The notes beneath the pieces were generated by a model. It did no database searches. It had not been told where the DNA came from and worked only from the letters and a program-made list of their open reading frames with translations. Shown here in pieces: positions 51,240 to 60,191 of a stretch of DNA of 64,000 bases. Source of the DNA: Diploptera punctata (lineage: Eukaryota > Arthropoda > Insecta > Blattodea > Blaberidae); the NCBI GenBank assembly GCA_030220185.1, contig JASPKZ010007549.1, forward strand, positions 310,001 through 374,000, given 5' to 3'. The position numbers were made by a program, and so were the translations under genes. Numbering within the stretch: the stretch's first letter is position 1; every line of letters begins with the position of its first letter.

Positions 51240-52440
51240 AATACATAAATAACTACGGACTTATAGACTATCAGTTTGCAACAAACATTCACAAATTTCC
51301 CTTAATTAAAGTTCTCCATCGTTCTCTGTCCTCTGTGTCTTCATCCGTTACACCAAATTTCCTCATTGAATCATCATCATCATCATCGTCCTTTCAAGTA
51401 TTAGGCCCAGTGGCCCGTTACGGTCTCCCGCCATCTCCGAAAAGGTGGACCCACAGATCTTCTGCCTCGAGGAATGTAGTGAAGAATTTGTTTTGGTATT
51501 CTGTAACGATCCATGCGCTGAATATGGACTAGCCAATTGTTTCTTTATTCTTGGAGGTATTCAGATATAGGTACGATGTTTAACTCTCTGGCTATTGTTG
51601 AATTTCTTTGGTGGTCTAGAAGGCTATAACCTGCAGTTCGTCGCAGAAATTTCATCTCCGTGGCTGTAATATGACGGTCATCCTGAGTTCTGATGGTCCA
51701 AGCTTCACTGCCATAACAGATTATGGGTCTAGCGAGAATTTTATAGATTTTCATTCTTGTGTGTCTCTGCACTTTTGATGGTTTAAAAACTTGGTTGATA
51801 ATTCTTAAAGCTTTATTATAGTTTTGTATTTTAAAGGATATATCACATTCCTCATTATAAGTTAGATTATATCCTAAGTATTTAAATGAATTCTGAAGGT
51901 TATTCTTCCATGTTGTTCTTGGTCTTCCTTTTCTGCTCCTTCTTTCAATGTTCCATGAATAAACAGCTTTTGGTAGTCTTCCATCCTGCATTCTTCTTAC
52001 GTGTCCATATCATATTTGTCTTCTGTGTTAAATCTTATCCATTTTACTTCTTTCTGCATTCATTAATTTTCTAATATTGTATTTCTAATTCTTTCCAGTC
52101 GAGAATTTCTGGCAGCTCTTCTCCAAAAATCCATTTCAACTGCAGTTATTCTGTTGGCATGTTGTGGTGTCATTGTCCAAACTTCCGATCCATATAACAT
52201 TATACTTTCTAGTATGGATTTATAAATTAGTTGTTTTGTTCTGTTAATGATGTTTTTACTACATAGTATAGAGTTTAACATTTCTATGGTTTTTCTTCCA
52301 TTACTGATCCTTTTTGCTATTCATTTATTTGATGTTCCATCTTTCTCTATAATTGATCACAAATAACAGAAACTATCGTCTTCTTTATCTTTACCCCATC
52401 AATATATAATTCATCTGGGTCATTTGTTAAAACAACAGGA
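51240..52440 (-). mobile_element. LINE-E copy interrupted by LINE-C
   Basis: 3' part at 51240-51366 (gttctccatcgttctctgtc), then after the LINE-C insert MQDGRLPKAVYSWNIERRSR, KGRPRTTWKNNLQNS (51893-51991), VDFWRRAARNSRLERIRNTI, NRTKQLIYKSILESIMLYGS, EVWTMTPQHANRITAVEMDF (52063-52281), continuing in decayed form to 52440. Confidence 0.85.
51367..51892 (-). mobile_element. LINE-C subtype insertion within LINE-E
   Basis: Starts with a CAT array (the GAT tail, 51371-51386), LINE-C tail, AHIQRMDRYRIPKQIL, YLQE stop, SISEYL, DHQRNSTIARELNIVPISEY, FLRRTAGYSLLDH, KILARPIICYGSEAWTIRTQ, FKYLGYNLTYNEECDISFKI. Left flank attgaat and right flank aatgaatt fit a short target duplication at the site that is continuous in 28290-28310. 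Confidence 0.85.
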
Positions 52441-52444
52441 ATAA

Positions 52445-52787
52445 TTAACAAAATCATGAAGCCTTCCCTAGTGCAGCGACACACAAGAATACGTTTAGCT
52501 AGACCTGTGCTATGTTACAGGAGTACTGACATCAGCAGAACAACGGCTGTGAATTGAGAGCAACGCTAGGATATACTCGCAAGAGAAATGAAGATATCAT
52601 AAAAGCATTTCAATTACAACCAATCTTACAGTTTATAAATAAATATCAGCTACAGTGGAAAAGTCGTGCTTCAATACCGTCGTCAAGGGAAGAGATCTTT
52701 GGCACGTCCTAGAAAAAGATGAACCGAGAATGCTTCACTGAAACCGTAACAGGCTTTGGGCCTTAAACCTGTTTGGAAGATTATTAA
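52445..52787 (+). mobile_element. LINE-C-like fragment, degenerate
   Basis: IINKIMKPSLVQRHTRIRLA, LATLGYTRKRNEDIIKAFQL and QLQWKSRA then PSSREEIFGTS: order and motifs of LINE-C but with several frameshifts; ends caggctttgggccttaaacc. Confidence 0.65.
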
Positions 52788-53061
52788 CTAACTAACTCAC
52801 TGGCACTATGGAACACGTAGGTTCATGGCCGCGCGGACATAAGCTCTCCGTACATCCCTATCTTGAGCTAACGTTTTCCTATCATTCCCTGTATAATCTA
52901 CTTGCATCAAATCATAGTTAATGTTATTCTCCCACCTCATTATTGGTCTACCAATTCGGCGTTTTCCTCTCTCGTTTTCCTACAAGAATCTTCCATGCAC
53001 GTCTTTCATTCCCCATTCGTGCCGCATGTCCTGCCCATCGCAGTCAATGGGACTTAACTGT
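52788..53061 (-). mobile_element. LINE-A copy, truncated at a hairpin
   Basis: taactaactcactggcacta to gggacttaactgtc: 3' end and tail up to the RTVKS position, where the S3 hairpin begins. Confidence 0.85.
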
Positions 53062-53111
53062 CCTTTCGGCTTGTAGCGCAGTGCCTTAACCACTACGCTA
53101 CGGCGTGCCCC

Positions 53112-53148
<37 letters not shown>

Positions 53149-53176
53149 CATCATCATAGTGAATGTACTATGATTA

Positions 53177-53217
<41 letters not shown>

Positions 53218-53267
53218 GGGGCACGCCGTAGCGTAGTGGTTAAGGCACTGCGCTACAAGCCGAAAGG
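53062..53267. repeat. Perfect inverted repeat (hairpin) of S3 head plus AAT array
   Basis: 53062-53115 (cctttcggcttgtagcgcag, tgccttaaccactacgctac, ggcgtgcccc) is the exact reverse complement of 53214-53267. The AAT array 53113-53150 mirrors the ATT array 53177-53215, and the loop itself contains atcatagt/actatgat. Confidence 0.9.
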
Positions 53268-53512
53268 TCGAGGGTTCAAGTCCCGGTGGGGTCAGTATTT
53301 TTAAACTGACCAAAACCTTCTGGCGGCACTATTGCCCTGGGGTCGACTCAGCCGCTAACGGAAATGAGTACCAGACGCTTGTTCTGGGGGTAAAGGCGGC
53401 CGTCACGCAGGGCTGACAACCCGGCTGACACCAATTGCCGATTGTCTAGAAAAAGTGGGAGCCTTAACCTCCTACTACCCCAAGGGCCTCCTGAGGCCTG
53501 TAGTGGGATCAC

Positions 53513-53516
<4 letters not shown>
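53216..53516 (+). mobile_element. SINE S3, copy a
   Basis: A box cgtagcgtagtggttaagg, B box gggttcaagtcccgg, body aaactgaccaaaaccttctg, ctggggtcgactcagccgct, aaaaagtgggagccttaacc, 3' end ctgtagtgggatcacttta. Confidence 0.93.
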
Positions 53517-53560
<44 letters not shown>

Positions 53561-53562
53561 GC
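53517..53562. repeat. (ATT)n microsatellite
   Basis: Perfect array at the 3' end of S3. Confidence 0.9.
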
Positions 53563-53564
53563 CA

Positions 53565-54004
53565 TCATCGCCACCTTTGAGTGCTAAAAATCACTCTTGT
53601 TGTGACGCATTTTGTGTCTGAAGCGAAATAGAACGCCGAACGTCACAGAACTAACACAACCATACCTATAATGATCAGTAAAGACATATAATTGTTATAG
53701 TTAAGCGATTATCGACAATAATAAAAGAAGTGAATGTAGCAAACGCGAGCAAATTAGAGTACTGTTTGATGTCAGCTGGAATTCACAGCTATTTGTAGCA
53801 GCGACATATATCTGTTATATGGAGATGAAAGCTGTTAATCGGGATTAAAACTTCCAGCAGAGAGAGAAGTTTTTAACAATTAGAGCCGGACACAGAATGT
53901 CATTCAATATGACACGAGTATTAAATTCAAAGCTTTATACTTCATGACGTCACTCCAACTAACAACTCCTTATTTTATGCACACTGTTTTTTAACGTTCC
54001 AGTC
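53565..54004. other. No gene seen
   Basis: Unclassified intronic DNA. Confidence 0.35.
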
Positions 54005-54005
<1 letters not shown>

Positions 54006-54048
<43 letters not shown>

Positions 54049-54071
54049 TAATAATAATAATAATAATAATA
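54006..54071. repeat. (AAT)n microsatellite
   Basis: Perfect array with one AAC, at the 5' truncation point of a LINE-A. Confidence 0.9.
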
Positions 54072-54074
54072 GTT

Positions 54075-55155
54075 ATATAGTATCCTGCTGGAGTTCGGAA
54101 TTCCTAAAAAGTTAGTTAGACTTATACGAATGTGTCTAAATGGCACAAAGAGTAGGGTGCGTGTAGGCAAACAGTTTTCGACACTATTGAAATCCAGAAT
54201 GGGTTGAAGCAAGGAGATGCACTATCTCCTCTACTATTTAATTTTGTACTAGAGCATGCCATTAAATCTTTAGAGGATGAAGAAGGCTTACAACTAAATG
54301 GTATTAATAAGCTGTTAGTTTATGATGATGATGTGGTACTATTGGGTGACAGCGAGGAGATACTAAAGGCCAACAACGCACACACTATTGAGTAACACTA
54401 AGAAATTAGGACTGGAAGTAAATATCAGTAAAACTAAATATATGGTCACACGTATAAATTCATTATATAATGGAAATGGACAGCTAATGACAAATGAGGG
54501 AAATTTTGAGGAAGTGGCTGAATTCAAATACCTAGGAACAATAATCAGAAATAGGAATGAGATGCACAAAGAAATTAAACATAGGCTCAATTCTGGAAAT
54601 GCGTGCTATTATGCATTGCAGAGACTCTTGACGTCCCAACTCCTTTCAAAAAACGTTAAACTGAAAATATATAAAACTATTATTCTACCAGTTATATTAT
54701 ATGGGTGCGAAACATGGACTCTTACTTTAAGAGAGGAAAGGAGATTACGAGTATTTGAGAATAAAGTACCGAGGAAAATTTTTGGACCAAAGAGAGATGA
54801 ACAGACAGGTGAATGGAGAAGACTTCATAACAATGATCTGCATGGTCTTTATAGGAAGCCAGATATAATAAGAACAGTTAAGTCTCGTAGACTGCGTTGG
54901 GCAGGACATGTTGCACGTATGGGAAATGAAAGACTTGCATGGAAGGTTCTTGTAGGAAAGCCAGAGGGAAAACGCCCAGTTGGTAGACCAAGAATGAGGT
55001 GGGAGAATAACATTAACTATGATTTGAGGGAAGTAGATTATACAGGGAATGATTGGAAAGCATTAGCTCAGGATAGGGATGTATGGAGAGCTTATGTCCG
55101 CGCGGTCATGAACCTACGGGTTCGATAGTGCCAGTGAGTAAGTTAGTAAGTAAGA
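54075..55155 (+). mobile_element. LINE-A, longest copy in the window
   Basis: About 1.08 kb from the reverse-transcriptase palm to the tail gtgccagtgagtaagttagt. 5' truncated inside the sequence LLEFGIPKKLVRLIRM. Confidence 0.95.
54080..55128 (+). pseudogene. LINE-A reverse transcriptase C-terminal two-thirds (two frameshifts)
   Basis: Blocks: LLEFGIPKKLVRLIRMCLNG, then a shift near 54187, GLKQGDALSPLLFNFVLEHA (motif 4), INKLLVYDDDVVLLGDSEEI in which the catalytic YADD reads YDDD, a second shift at about 54385, then 246 open codons (54388-55128): LGLEVNISKTKYM, VAEFKYLGTIIRNRNEMHKE, ILPVILYGCETWTLTL, RVFENKVPRKIFGPKRDEQT, KPDIIRTVKSRRLRWAGHVA, PVGRPRMRWENNINYDLREV and RAYVRAVMNLRVR. Only those two frameshifts separate it from a continuous frame. 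The endonuclease is absent. Confidence 0.92.
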
Positions 55156-55328
55156 GTATTATAATTATTATTATTATTATTATTATTATATAAAATAAGT
55201 TTTATTGTTGCTAATATATTATTATATCACCCACATTATTTAAGATATTTATACATAAAGCGCTGTCAAACTGGAGCAAAAAATATTCAGGAATGGGAGT
55301 ATCAATTGGAGAGGGATCAACTTATACA

Positions 55329-55416
55329 ATATCCATCCACGGTAATTCTGCCCGAAGGCAGGTCCTTTACTACACTCATAGCATTTTCATGCTATGCTTG
55401 CAGCTTTACAAGTAAT
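55329..55416 (-). mobile_element. SINE S2, 3' fragment (copy i)
   Basis: ccatccacggtaattctgcc, cgaaggcaggtcct and cattttcatgctatgcttgc; ends in the ttacaagtaattgtgg joint to LINE-A. Confidence 0.88.
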
Positions 55417-55424
55417 TGTGGAAT

Positions 55425-56125
55425 CCATTGGTAGCGAGAACATAAACTGTCCTTACATACCGATCCTGACCTGATGTTTTCGAATCAACCCCTATATAAT
55501 TTACTTTCCCCAAATTACGATTAATATTATTGTCTCACAACATTCTTGGTCTGTCTACTGACCGGTTTCCTTTTGGTTTTCCTACAAGAAATTACCGTAA
55601 CTATCTTTCATTCCCATGGGGAATGAAAGACGTGCATGGAAGCTTCTTGTAGGAAAGCCAGAGGGAAAACGCCCAGTTGGTAGGCCAAGAATGAGGTGGG
55701 AGAACAACATTAACTATGATTTGAGGGAAGTAGATTATACAGGGAATGATTGGAAAGCATTAGCTCGGGATAGGGATGTATGGAGAGCTTATGTCCGCGC
55801 GGCCATGAACCTTCGGGTTCGATAGTGCCAGTGAGTAAGTAAGTAAGTAAGTATCTTTCATTCCCAATTCGTGTCAAATGTCCTGCCCATCGCAGTCTAT
55901 GAAACTTAATTACTTTTATTATATTTGGTTTTCTATAAAGATCATATAGCTAACTGTTATGTAGTCTTCTCCATTCACCTGTCTGTTCATCTTTATTTGG
56001 TCCAAAATTGTCCTAAGGACTCTATTCTTCAATCCTCGTTAACAGTTTTATATATTTTCAGTTTAATAATTTTGAGAGAATTTGGGACGACAGAGTTCCT
56101 GTATATAAACAGTATAACGGCCGCA
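55425..56125 (-). mobile_element. LINE-A, old copy split by a younger LINE-A in opposite orientation
   Basis: Parts 55425-55616 and 55852-56125 join into one minus-strand LINE-A (GYVEN...GRPRMLWDNNINRNL-like text, then VQDYIF-like text). The insert between is bounded by tatctttcattccca twice. Confidence 0.87.
55617..55851 (+). mobile_element. LINE-A insertion, 235 bp, in an inverted LINE-A
   Basis: Codes MGNERRAWKLLVGKPEGKRP through GRPRMRWENNINYDLREVDY to AMNLRVR stop (open 55616-55825), tail (AAGT)n to 55851. The 15-mer tatctttcattccca flanks it at 55602-55616 and 55852-55866. The 5' truncation lies exactly where the insert faces its own complement in the target. Confidence 0.94.
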
Positions 56126-56129
56126 AAAT

Positions 56130-56270
56130 CAAACCATAAATTCAACTGGTTCGCTTAGATTACCCAGATTCTCGATAATATAATATTATTTTCTCCTGAA
56201 TGCGTTCTGTCCGTATTATTCCAACATGGAGTAGGTATCATGTCTTATTACTTGGTGAAACATTTCTTGT
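56130..56270. other. No gene seen
   Basis: Short unclassified spacer. Confidence 0.3.
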
Positions 56271-56271
56271 T

Positions 56272-56572
56272 GTGCCGTAGCATAGTGGTTAAGGCACTGC
56301 GCTACTACAAGCCGGAAGGTCGAGGGTTCAAGTCCGGTGAGTCAGGATTTTTAAACTGACCCAAACCTTCTGGCGGCACCATGGCCCTGGGGTCAACTCA
56401 GCCTCTAACTAAAATGAGTACCAGGCGATTGTTCTGGGGTAAAGGTGGCCGTCACGCAGGGCTGACAACCCGGCTGACATCAAGTGCCGATTGTCTAGAA
56501 AAAGTGGGAGCCTTAATCTCCTACTACCCCAAGGGCCTCCTGAGGCCTGTAGTGGGAATACTTTACTTGGGG
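56272..56572 (+). mobile_element. SINE S3, copy b
   Basis: tgccgtagcatagtggttaa to gtgggaatactttactt. Head slightly diverged (cgctactacaagccggaagg with an extra cta). Confidence 0.92.
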
Positions 56573-57205
56573 GGCACGCCGTAGCGTAGTGGTTAAGGCA
56601 CTGAGCTACAAGCCGGAGGGTCGAGGGCTCAAGTCCCGGTAAAGTAAAGTAAAAAAGTAAAGTGATCCCACAACAGACCCTGAGGCCCTTGGGGTAGTAG
56701 GAGGTTAAGGCTCCCACTTTTTCTAGACAATCGGCACTTGATGTCAGCCGGGTTGTCAGCCCTGCGTGACGGCCGCCTTTACCCCCAGAACAAGCGTCTG
56801 GTACTCATTTCCGTTAGAGGCTGAGTCGACCCCAGGGCCATAGTGCCGCCAGAGAGTTTGGGTCAGTTTAAAAATCCTGACCCCAACGGGACTTGAACCC
56901 TCGACCCTCCGGCTTGTAGCTCAGTGCCTTAACCACTACGCTACGGCGTGCCCCCAATAGTTCAAGTCCCGGTGGGGTCAGGATTTTTAAACTGACCAAA
57001 ACCTTCTGGCGGCACTATGGCCCTGGGGTCGACTCAGCCTCTAACGAAAATGAGTACCAGATGCTTGTTCTGGGGTAAAGGCGGCCGTCACGCAGGGCTG
57101 ACAACCCGGCTGACATTAAGTGCCGATTGTCTAGAAAAAGTGGGAGCCTTAACCTCCTACTACCCCAAGGGCCTCCGGGCCTGTTGTGGGATCACTTTAC
57201 TTTTT
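56573..57205 (+). mobile_element. SINE S3, copy c, split by an inverted S3
   Basis: Host S3 occupies 56573-56640 and 56962-57205. The insert interrupts it within the B box. The 12-mer tcaagtcccggt occurs at 56629-56640 and 56962-56973. Confidence 0.93.
56641..56961 (-). mobile_element. SINE S3, copy d, inserted into copy c
   Basis: Complete minus-oriented S3: AAAGT tail at 56641-56661, agtaggaggttaaggctccc, cctgcgtgacggccgccttt, B box cgggacttgaaccctcg, head cgctacggcgtgcccc. Confidence 0.95.
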
Positions 57206-57492
57206 CCTCCATGATATATTTACCTTGTCGTGGTGGAGTGGCTTGCGTGCTTAAATGATCCTGAGAGCTATGCCGGCAGTAGCATTGCTGCCGATAGGGT
57301 TACCCATGCCGGACTGGTCGAAGGTGATAAGCCAGACGAAAAAAGTACCTTGGGCGAAAGAGTGACGATCTTTCACCGTAAAAATACAACCGTCAAGAAA
57401 TGCGGACATGGGTTCAACTGGGGTGGAGAGCTTATGTCCGCGCGGCCATGAACCTACGGGTTCGATAGTGCCAGTAAGTAAGTAAGTAAGTG
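57206..57492 (+). mobile_element. LINE-A internally deleted copy: 5' UTR fused to 3' end
   Basis: 5' UTR from cctccatgatatatttacct to ggttcaactggggt, then directly gagagcttatgtccgcgcgg and the usual (AAGT)n end. Open 57230-57451 only because the 5' UTR is open; not a meaningful protein. Junction differs from that at 1206, so the two derivatives arose separately, although both resume at the same place in the 3' end. Confidence 0.88.
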
Positions 57493-57563
57493 GGTTATTG
57501 CTGCGAAGTTACTTTCTCCTCATATGTTTCGATTATATATGTTATGTTGATGATGTGTTTCAG

Positions 57564-57728
57564 GGCATAACGCTGAAAATGAACGAGGAGGGAAAGTGCA
57601 TAGTGGCGCGGATCATGCACGGGGGAATGATCCATCGACAAGCCACTCTGCACGTCGGAGATGAAATTCGCGAGATCAACGGTGTGCCTGTTGCCAACCA
57701 GTCCGTTAATGCCTTACAGAAGATCCTG
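57564..57728 (+). CDS. CASK: CASK exon B: core of the PDZ domain
   Basis: 165 nt, 55 codons, phase 0 at both ends: acceptor gtgtttcag, donor gtgagt. It encodes [40 protein letters not shown] and [19 protein letters not shown] is the carboxylate-binding loop that contacts the C-terminal residues of ligands such as neurexin; GDEIREING is the classic PDZ strand-turn; [10 protein letters not shown] is the second helix. The order and spacing fit CASK rather than other MAGUKs ([14 protein letters not shown] is characteristic). No indels or stops. It follows 18.8 kb after exon A and lies 72 bp downstream of a LINE-A derivative, so the upstream intron ends in transposon sequence almost at the splice site. 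Confidence 0.96.
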
Positions 57729-57989
57729 GTGAGTCTTAACTACCTATAGTCCAGTTCTGGTAACTTCAGCCGTCTAAGGCACGTGGCAGGAGGAACATTG
57801 CCGAGTGTGGGAGGGAACTAGTAGCCATGCAAAAAACATTTTCTTATTAATAATAAAATAAATAGTTATAAAAATAATCAATTGAGTTGGTGTTTACTTG
57901 ATGAAAATCCATAATTATTAATTAAATAAAAATAAAACGTAGTTTTATTTGATTTTCATATTTATTATATAATTCAGTGACAGCTGTTT

Positions 57990-58240
57990 CGGTACACTGT
58001 TTAATTAAGAAGGTTCATTACAAAAAAGCAATTAACAAAGTTTTTCCTTTGCCCAAAGAAAACATAAAGAAATATGTCGTAATGTCATACATAGGCCCAC
58101 TTTCAAATAAAATATCTAAACACTTTAAAAAGTTGAACATTAATGTGGCATTTAAAACTAATAAAACTCTACAAAATATAATAAAAAACAATAAAACCAA
58201 AACAAAAAAAAAGAAAAATTATCAGGTGTATATAAATTGA
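57990..58240 (+). pseudogene. PLE-3 reverse transcriptase end/thumb
   Basis: Open to 58240: KVHYKKAINKVFPLPKENIK, YVVMSYIGPLSNKISKHFKK, LNINVAFKTNKTLQNIIKNN. The pattern PYIG-LS-KI-K-FKK-NI-VAFKT-KTL--II is the usual linker in Penelope-type polyproteins. The frame is lost in the A-rich run 58196-58217. Confidence 0.85.
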
Positions 58241-58536
58241 AGTGTGGCACATGTGACAATGTCTATATAGGACAAACTGGTAGACCTTTTATCTCTCGGA
58301 TAAAGAAACACATGAGAGCATATAACAGAAATTTAGAAAATTCAAAATATGCTAACCACCTATTCCAATTTAATCATTGTTTCGATCCAAATTTTGAAAT
58401 ATTACATATTTCTGATAAGGGTAAGAAGTTAGATCTTTTGGAGGCTGTAGAAATTAATAAATTTAGAAGTAGTAAAAAACTGTTAAATTCTCAACTTGAT
58501 TTGAATGAATCCCCTTTGTTAAATTTAAAAATTTAA
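58222..58536 (+). pseudogene. PLE-3 GIY-YIG endonuclease
   Basis: GVY at 58225-58233 and YIG at 58264-58272 with KCGTCDNV between; then QTGRPFISRIKKHMRAYN, NSKYANHLFQFNHCFDPNFE, KKLDLLEAVEINKF (with the conserved E) and NESPLLNLKI stop. The nuclease domain itself has no stop; only the frameshift to the reverse transcriptase part upstream breaks the element. Confidence 0.88.
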
Positions 58537-58588
58537 ATAAATATTGTTGTATTGTTGCTTAGATCAGTTGGAACACAATTCATAATTT

Positions 58589-58644
58589 GTTAACATGTCT
58601 GAAGAAGGTACAGTGTACCGAAACAGCTGTCACTGAATTATAAC
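58589..58644 (+). ncRNA. Hammerhead ribozyme candidate in the PLE-3 arm
   Basis: CTGAAGA (CUGANGA core) at 58599-58605; stem II GGTAC/GTACC (58607-58611, 58615-58619) with loop AGT; GAAAC at 58620-58624; loop AGCT; GTC cleavage triplet 58629-58631 after the 2-bp AC/GT stem III; stem I inner pairs GT/AC and outer GTTA/TAAC (58589-58592, 58641-58644) around an internal loop. All core positions are canonical. The left arm lacks the CUGANGA part, so only this copy could fold. Confidence 0.7.
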
Positions 58645-58794
58645 TTAATAAATATGAAAATCAAATAAAACTACGTTTTATTTTTATTTAATTAAGTTAT
58701 AAAAATAACACTATTCTATAATGAACACTCCAAACATATGAGGAAACATGTGTGTTCGCTAACACAGAACTAGTACATAAAAAATTGAAACTGT

Positions 58795-59185
58795 AGTAAC
58801 TATTATGTTTTCAAAACTGGGTGTACAGAAATAAGACAACTAAAAGTAGAGGAATTAGACACAACAGTAGAGAAATACAGAACAAACTGGAAAGAACACT
58901 TGGCAAGGATGACTGAGAATAGAATATCAAAAGCAGCATACAACTATTCGCCACGAGGAAGAAGTTTGGGAAGACCAAGAAAAAATGAAAAGAGCAGCAA
59001 TTTGGAGCCGGGACAGGCTAGAAAATAACCCTCGGCCGTGAAGAAGAAGAAGAAGAAAACTAAGTGTAGTTACTGGCAGTACCTGGAACTCACCCTCTCC
59101 TCTTACCGCACCATACAACATAGATCCCTCAAATGGGGCTACAGAAGCCAGAACTGCACTATAACTAACTCTATCGCTCATGAAA
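58795..59185 (+). repeat. Repeat R, copy 2, split by LINE-B
   Basis: 58795-58830 and 59057-59185 join into the R sequence seen uninterrupted at 4198-4345. Flanks aaaactgggtgta and aaaactaagtgta (two differences) mark a 13-bp target duplication. Confidence 0.78.
58831..59056 (+). mobile_element. LINE-B insertion in repeat R
   Basis: EIRQLKVEELDTTVEKYRTN, WKEHLARMTENRISKAAYNY, SPRGRSLGRPRKNEKSSNLE with stops, and a GAAGAA-rich tail. Confidence 0.85.
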
Positions 59186-60116
59186 TATATACCGCATTGG
59201 TCTGAATATAAGCCACAGCCTTAATTTTAGGGGGGAAAGGAGAGAAAAAAATTGAGTGCAGATAAATTTTTACCTTTTGGTGCTCTGAAAGATTTTCTGG
59301 TTGTAGTGGCATTTTTCAGTTTATCCTCCGTGGCGATCCAGCGTCGCATATTAGACTCGTCCAAACTAAACTTTTTGCCGGCTTCTCTATTATAGTTCGT
59401 CTGGCTTAACTTTGCAAGAAATTTGTAGAAAGAGACAACTATGCTCACCTCTCTCACTCGCTTCAGTGTTGTCGGTGTTTCTTCACCAGATGTTAATAGG
59501 GTTGAGGGGGAAAACGAAAACTGACAACAGGGTGGGTTCTTTCTTTTGTAACTGGACGGAAGCGGTCAACGATCATCTACCCATATATCTCTCTTCGCCA
59601 AGTTAAGCCAGATATACAATAGACTTACTCCTAGCATAATGAATAACTGCAGCATCATATCTGCGCCGAATTCCCAAGCTTGTTGAAGCTTTTCTTTCTC
59701 ATTGCTGAAGAATACCGCAGTAGGTATGTACTATCGCAACTGTTTTAATCCGTCCTATCAAACAAAAGAGCACGAGTACCGTAATACGAAGACTGGTACA
59801 TTGTTGCGTCATATATCATAGGACTGCTGGAAATTCCAAACAAGAGCACGCGGCTTTGTTGCTCCATTTCAAAATTAGAAAATTAACAGAGTCACTAGCT
59901 GCAGAGCATCTCGTGGTGGACATATGGCAGATGTCATTTTCCATACTTAAATCGCAACGTGTGCCCTTTGTGTTCATGTATAAATATATGCCATTTGTTT
60001 CAAATATAGTTTATTTTGTGCATTATTAAATATAAATTCTTATTGGAACAGCCTTTATAAAACAATACAATACAATGTTTATGTTATTTCTCTAAAATGT
60101 TTGTTGTGTTTTTCAG
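59186..60116. other. CASK intron between exons B and C, no other gene
   Basis: Unclassified apart from its last bases, ttgttgtgtttttcag, a strong acceptor. Confidence 0.5.
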
Positions 60117-60191
60117 CGTGAGGCACGCGGCTCGGTGACCTTCAAGATAGTGCCATCTTACCGCAGTGCTCCGCCCCCCTGTGAGGTACAA
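60117..60191 (+). CDS. CASK: CASK exon C: last PDZ strand and linker to SH3
   Basis: Begins after tttttcag in phase 0: [20 protein letters not shown] then [15 protein letters not shown] is the final PDZ beta strand (compare [13 protein letters not shown] in vertebrates). Two donors follow in frame: GAG|gtacaa at 60185 and CAA|gtaagc at 60191, the second being the stronger match; using it adds V and Q. The next exons (SH3, guanylate kinase-like) are not found before 64000 and presumably lie beyond. Together with exons A and B, this makes the full PDZ domain. Confidence 0.93.

Larger units (their letters stand above)
57878..58694 (+). mobile_element. PLE-3: Penelope-like element with inverted arms
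   Basis: Candidate 14-bp duplication agttataaaaataa at 57864-57877 and 58695-58708. Inverted arms 57920-57999 and about 58612-58692 (aaacgtagttttatttgatt and gtgacagctgtttcggtaca against their complements). Between them, + strand coding for the thumb region and a GIY-YIG nuclease. It sits 150 bp downstream of CASK exon B, sense with the gene. Confidence 0.85.
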
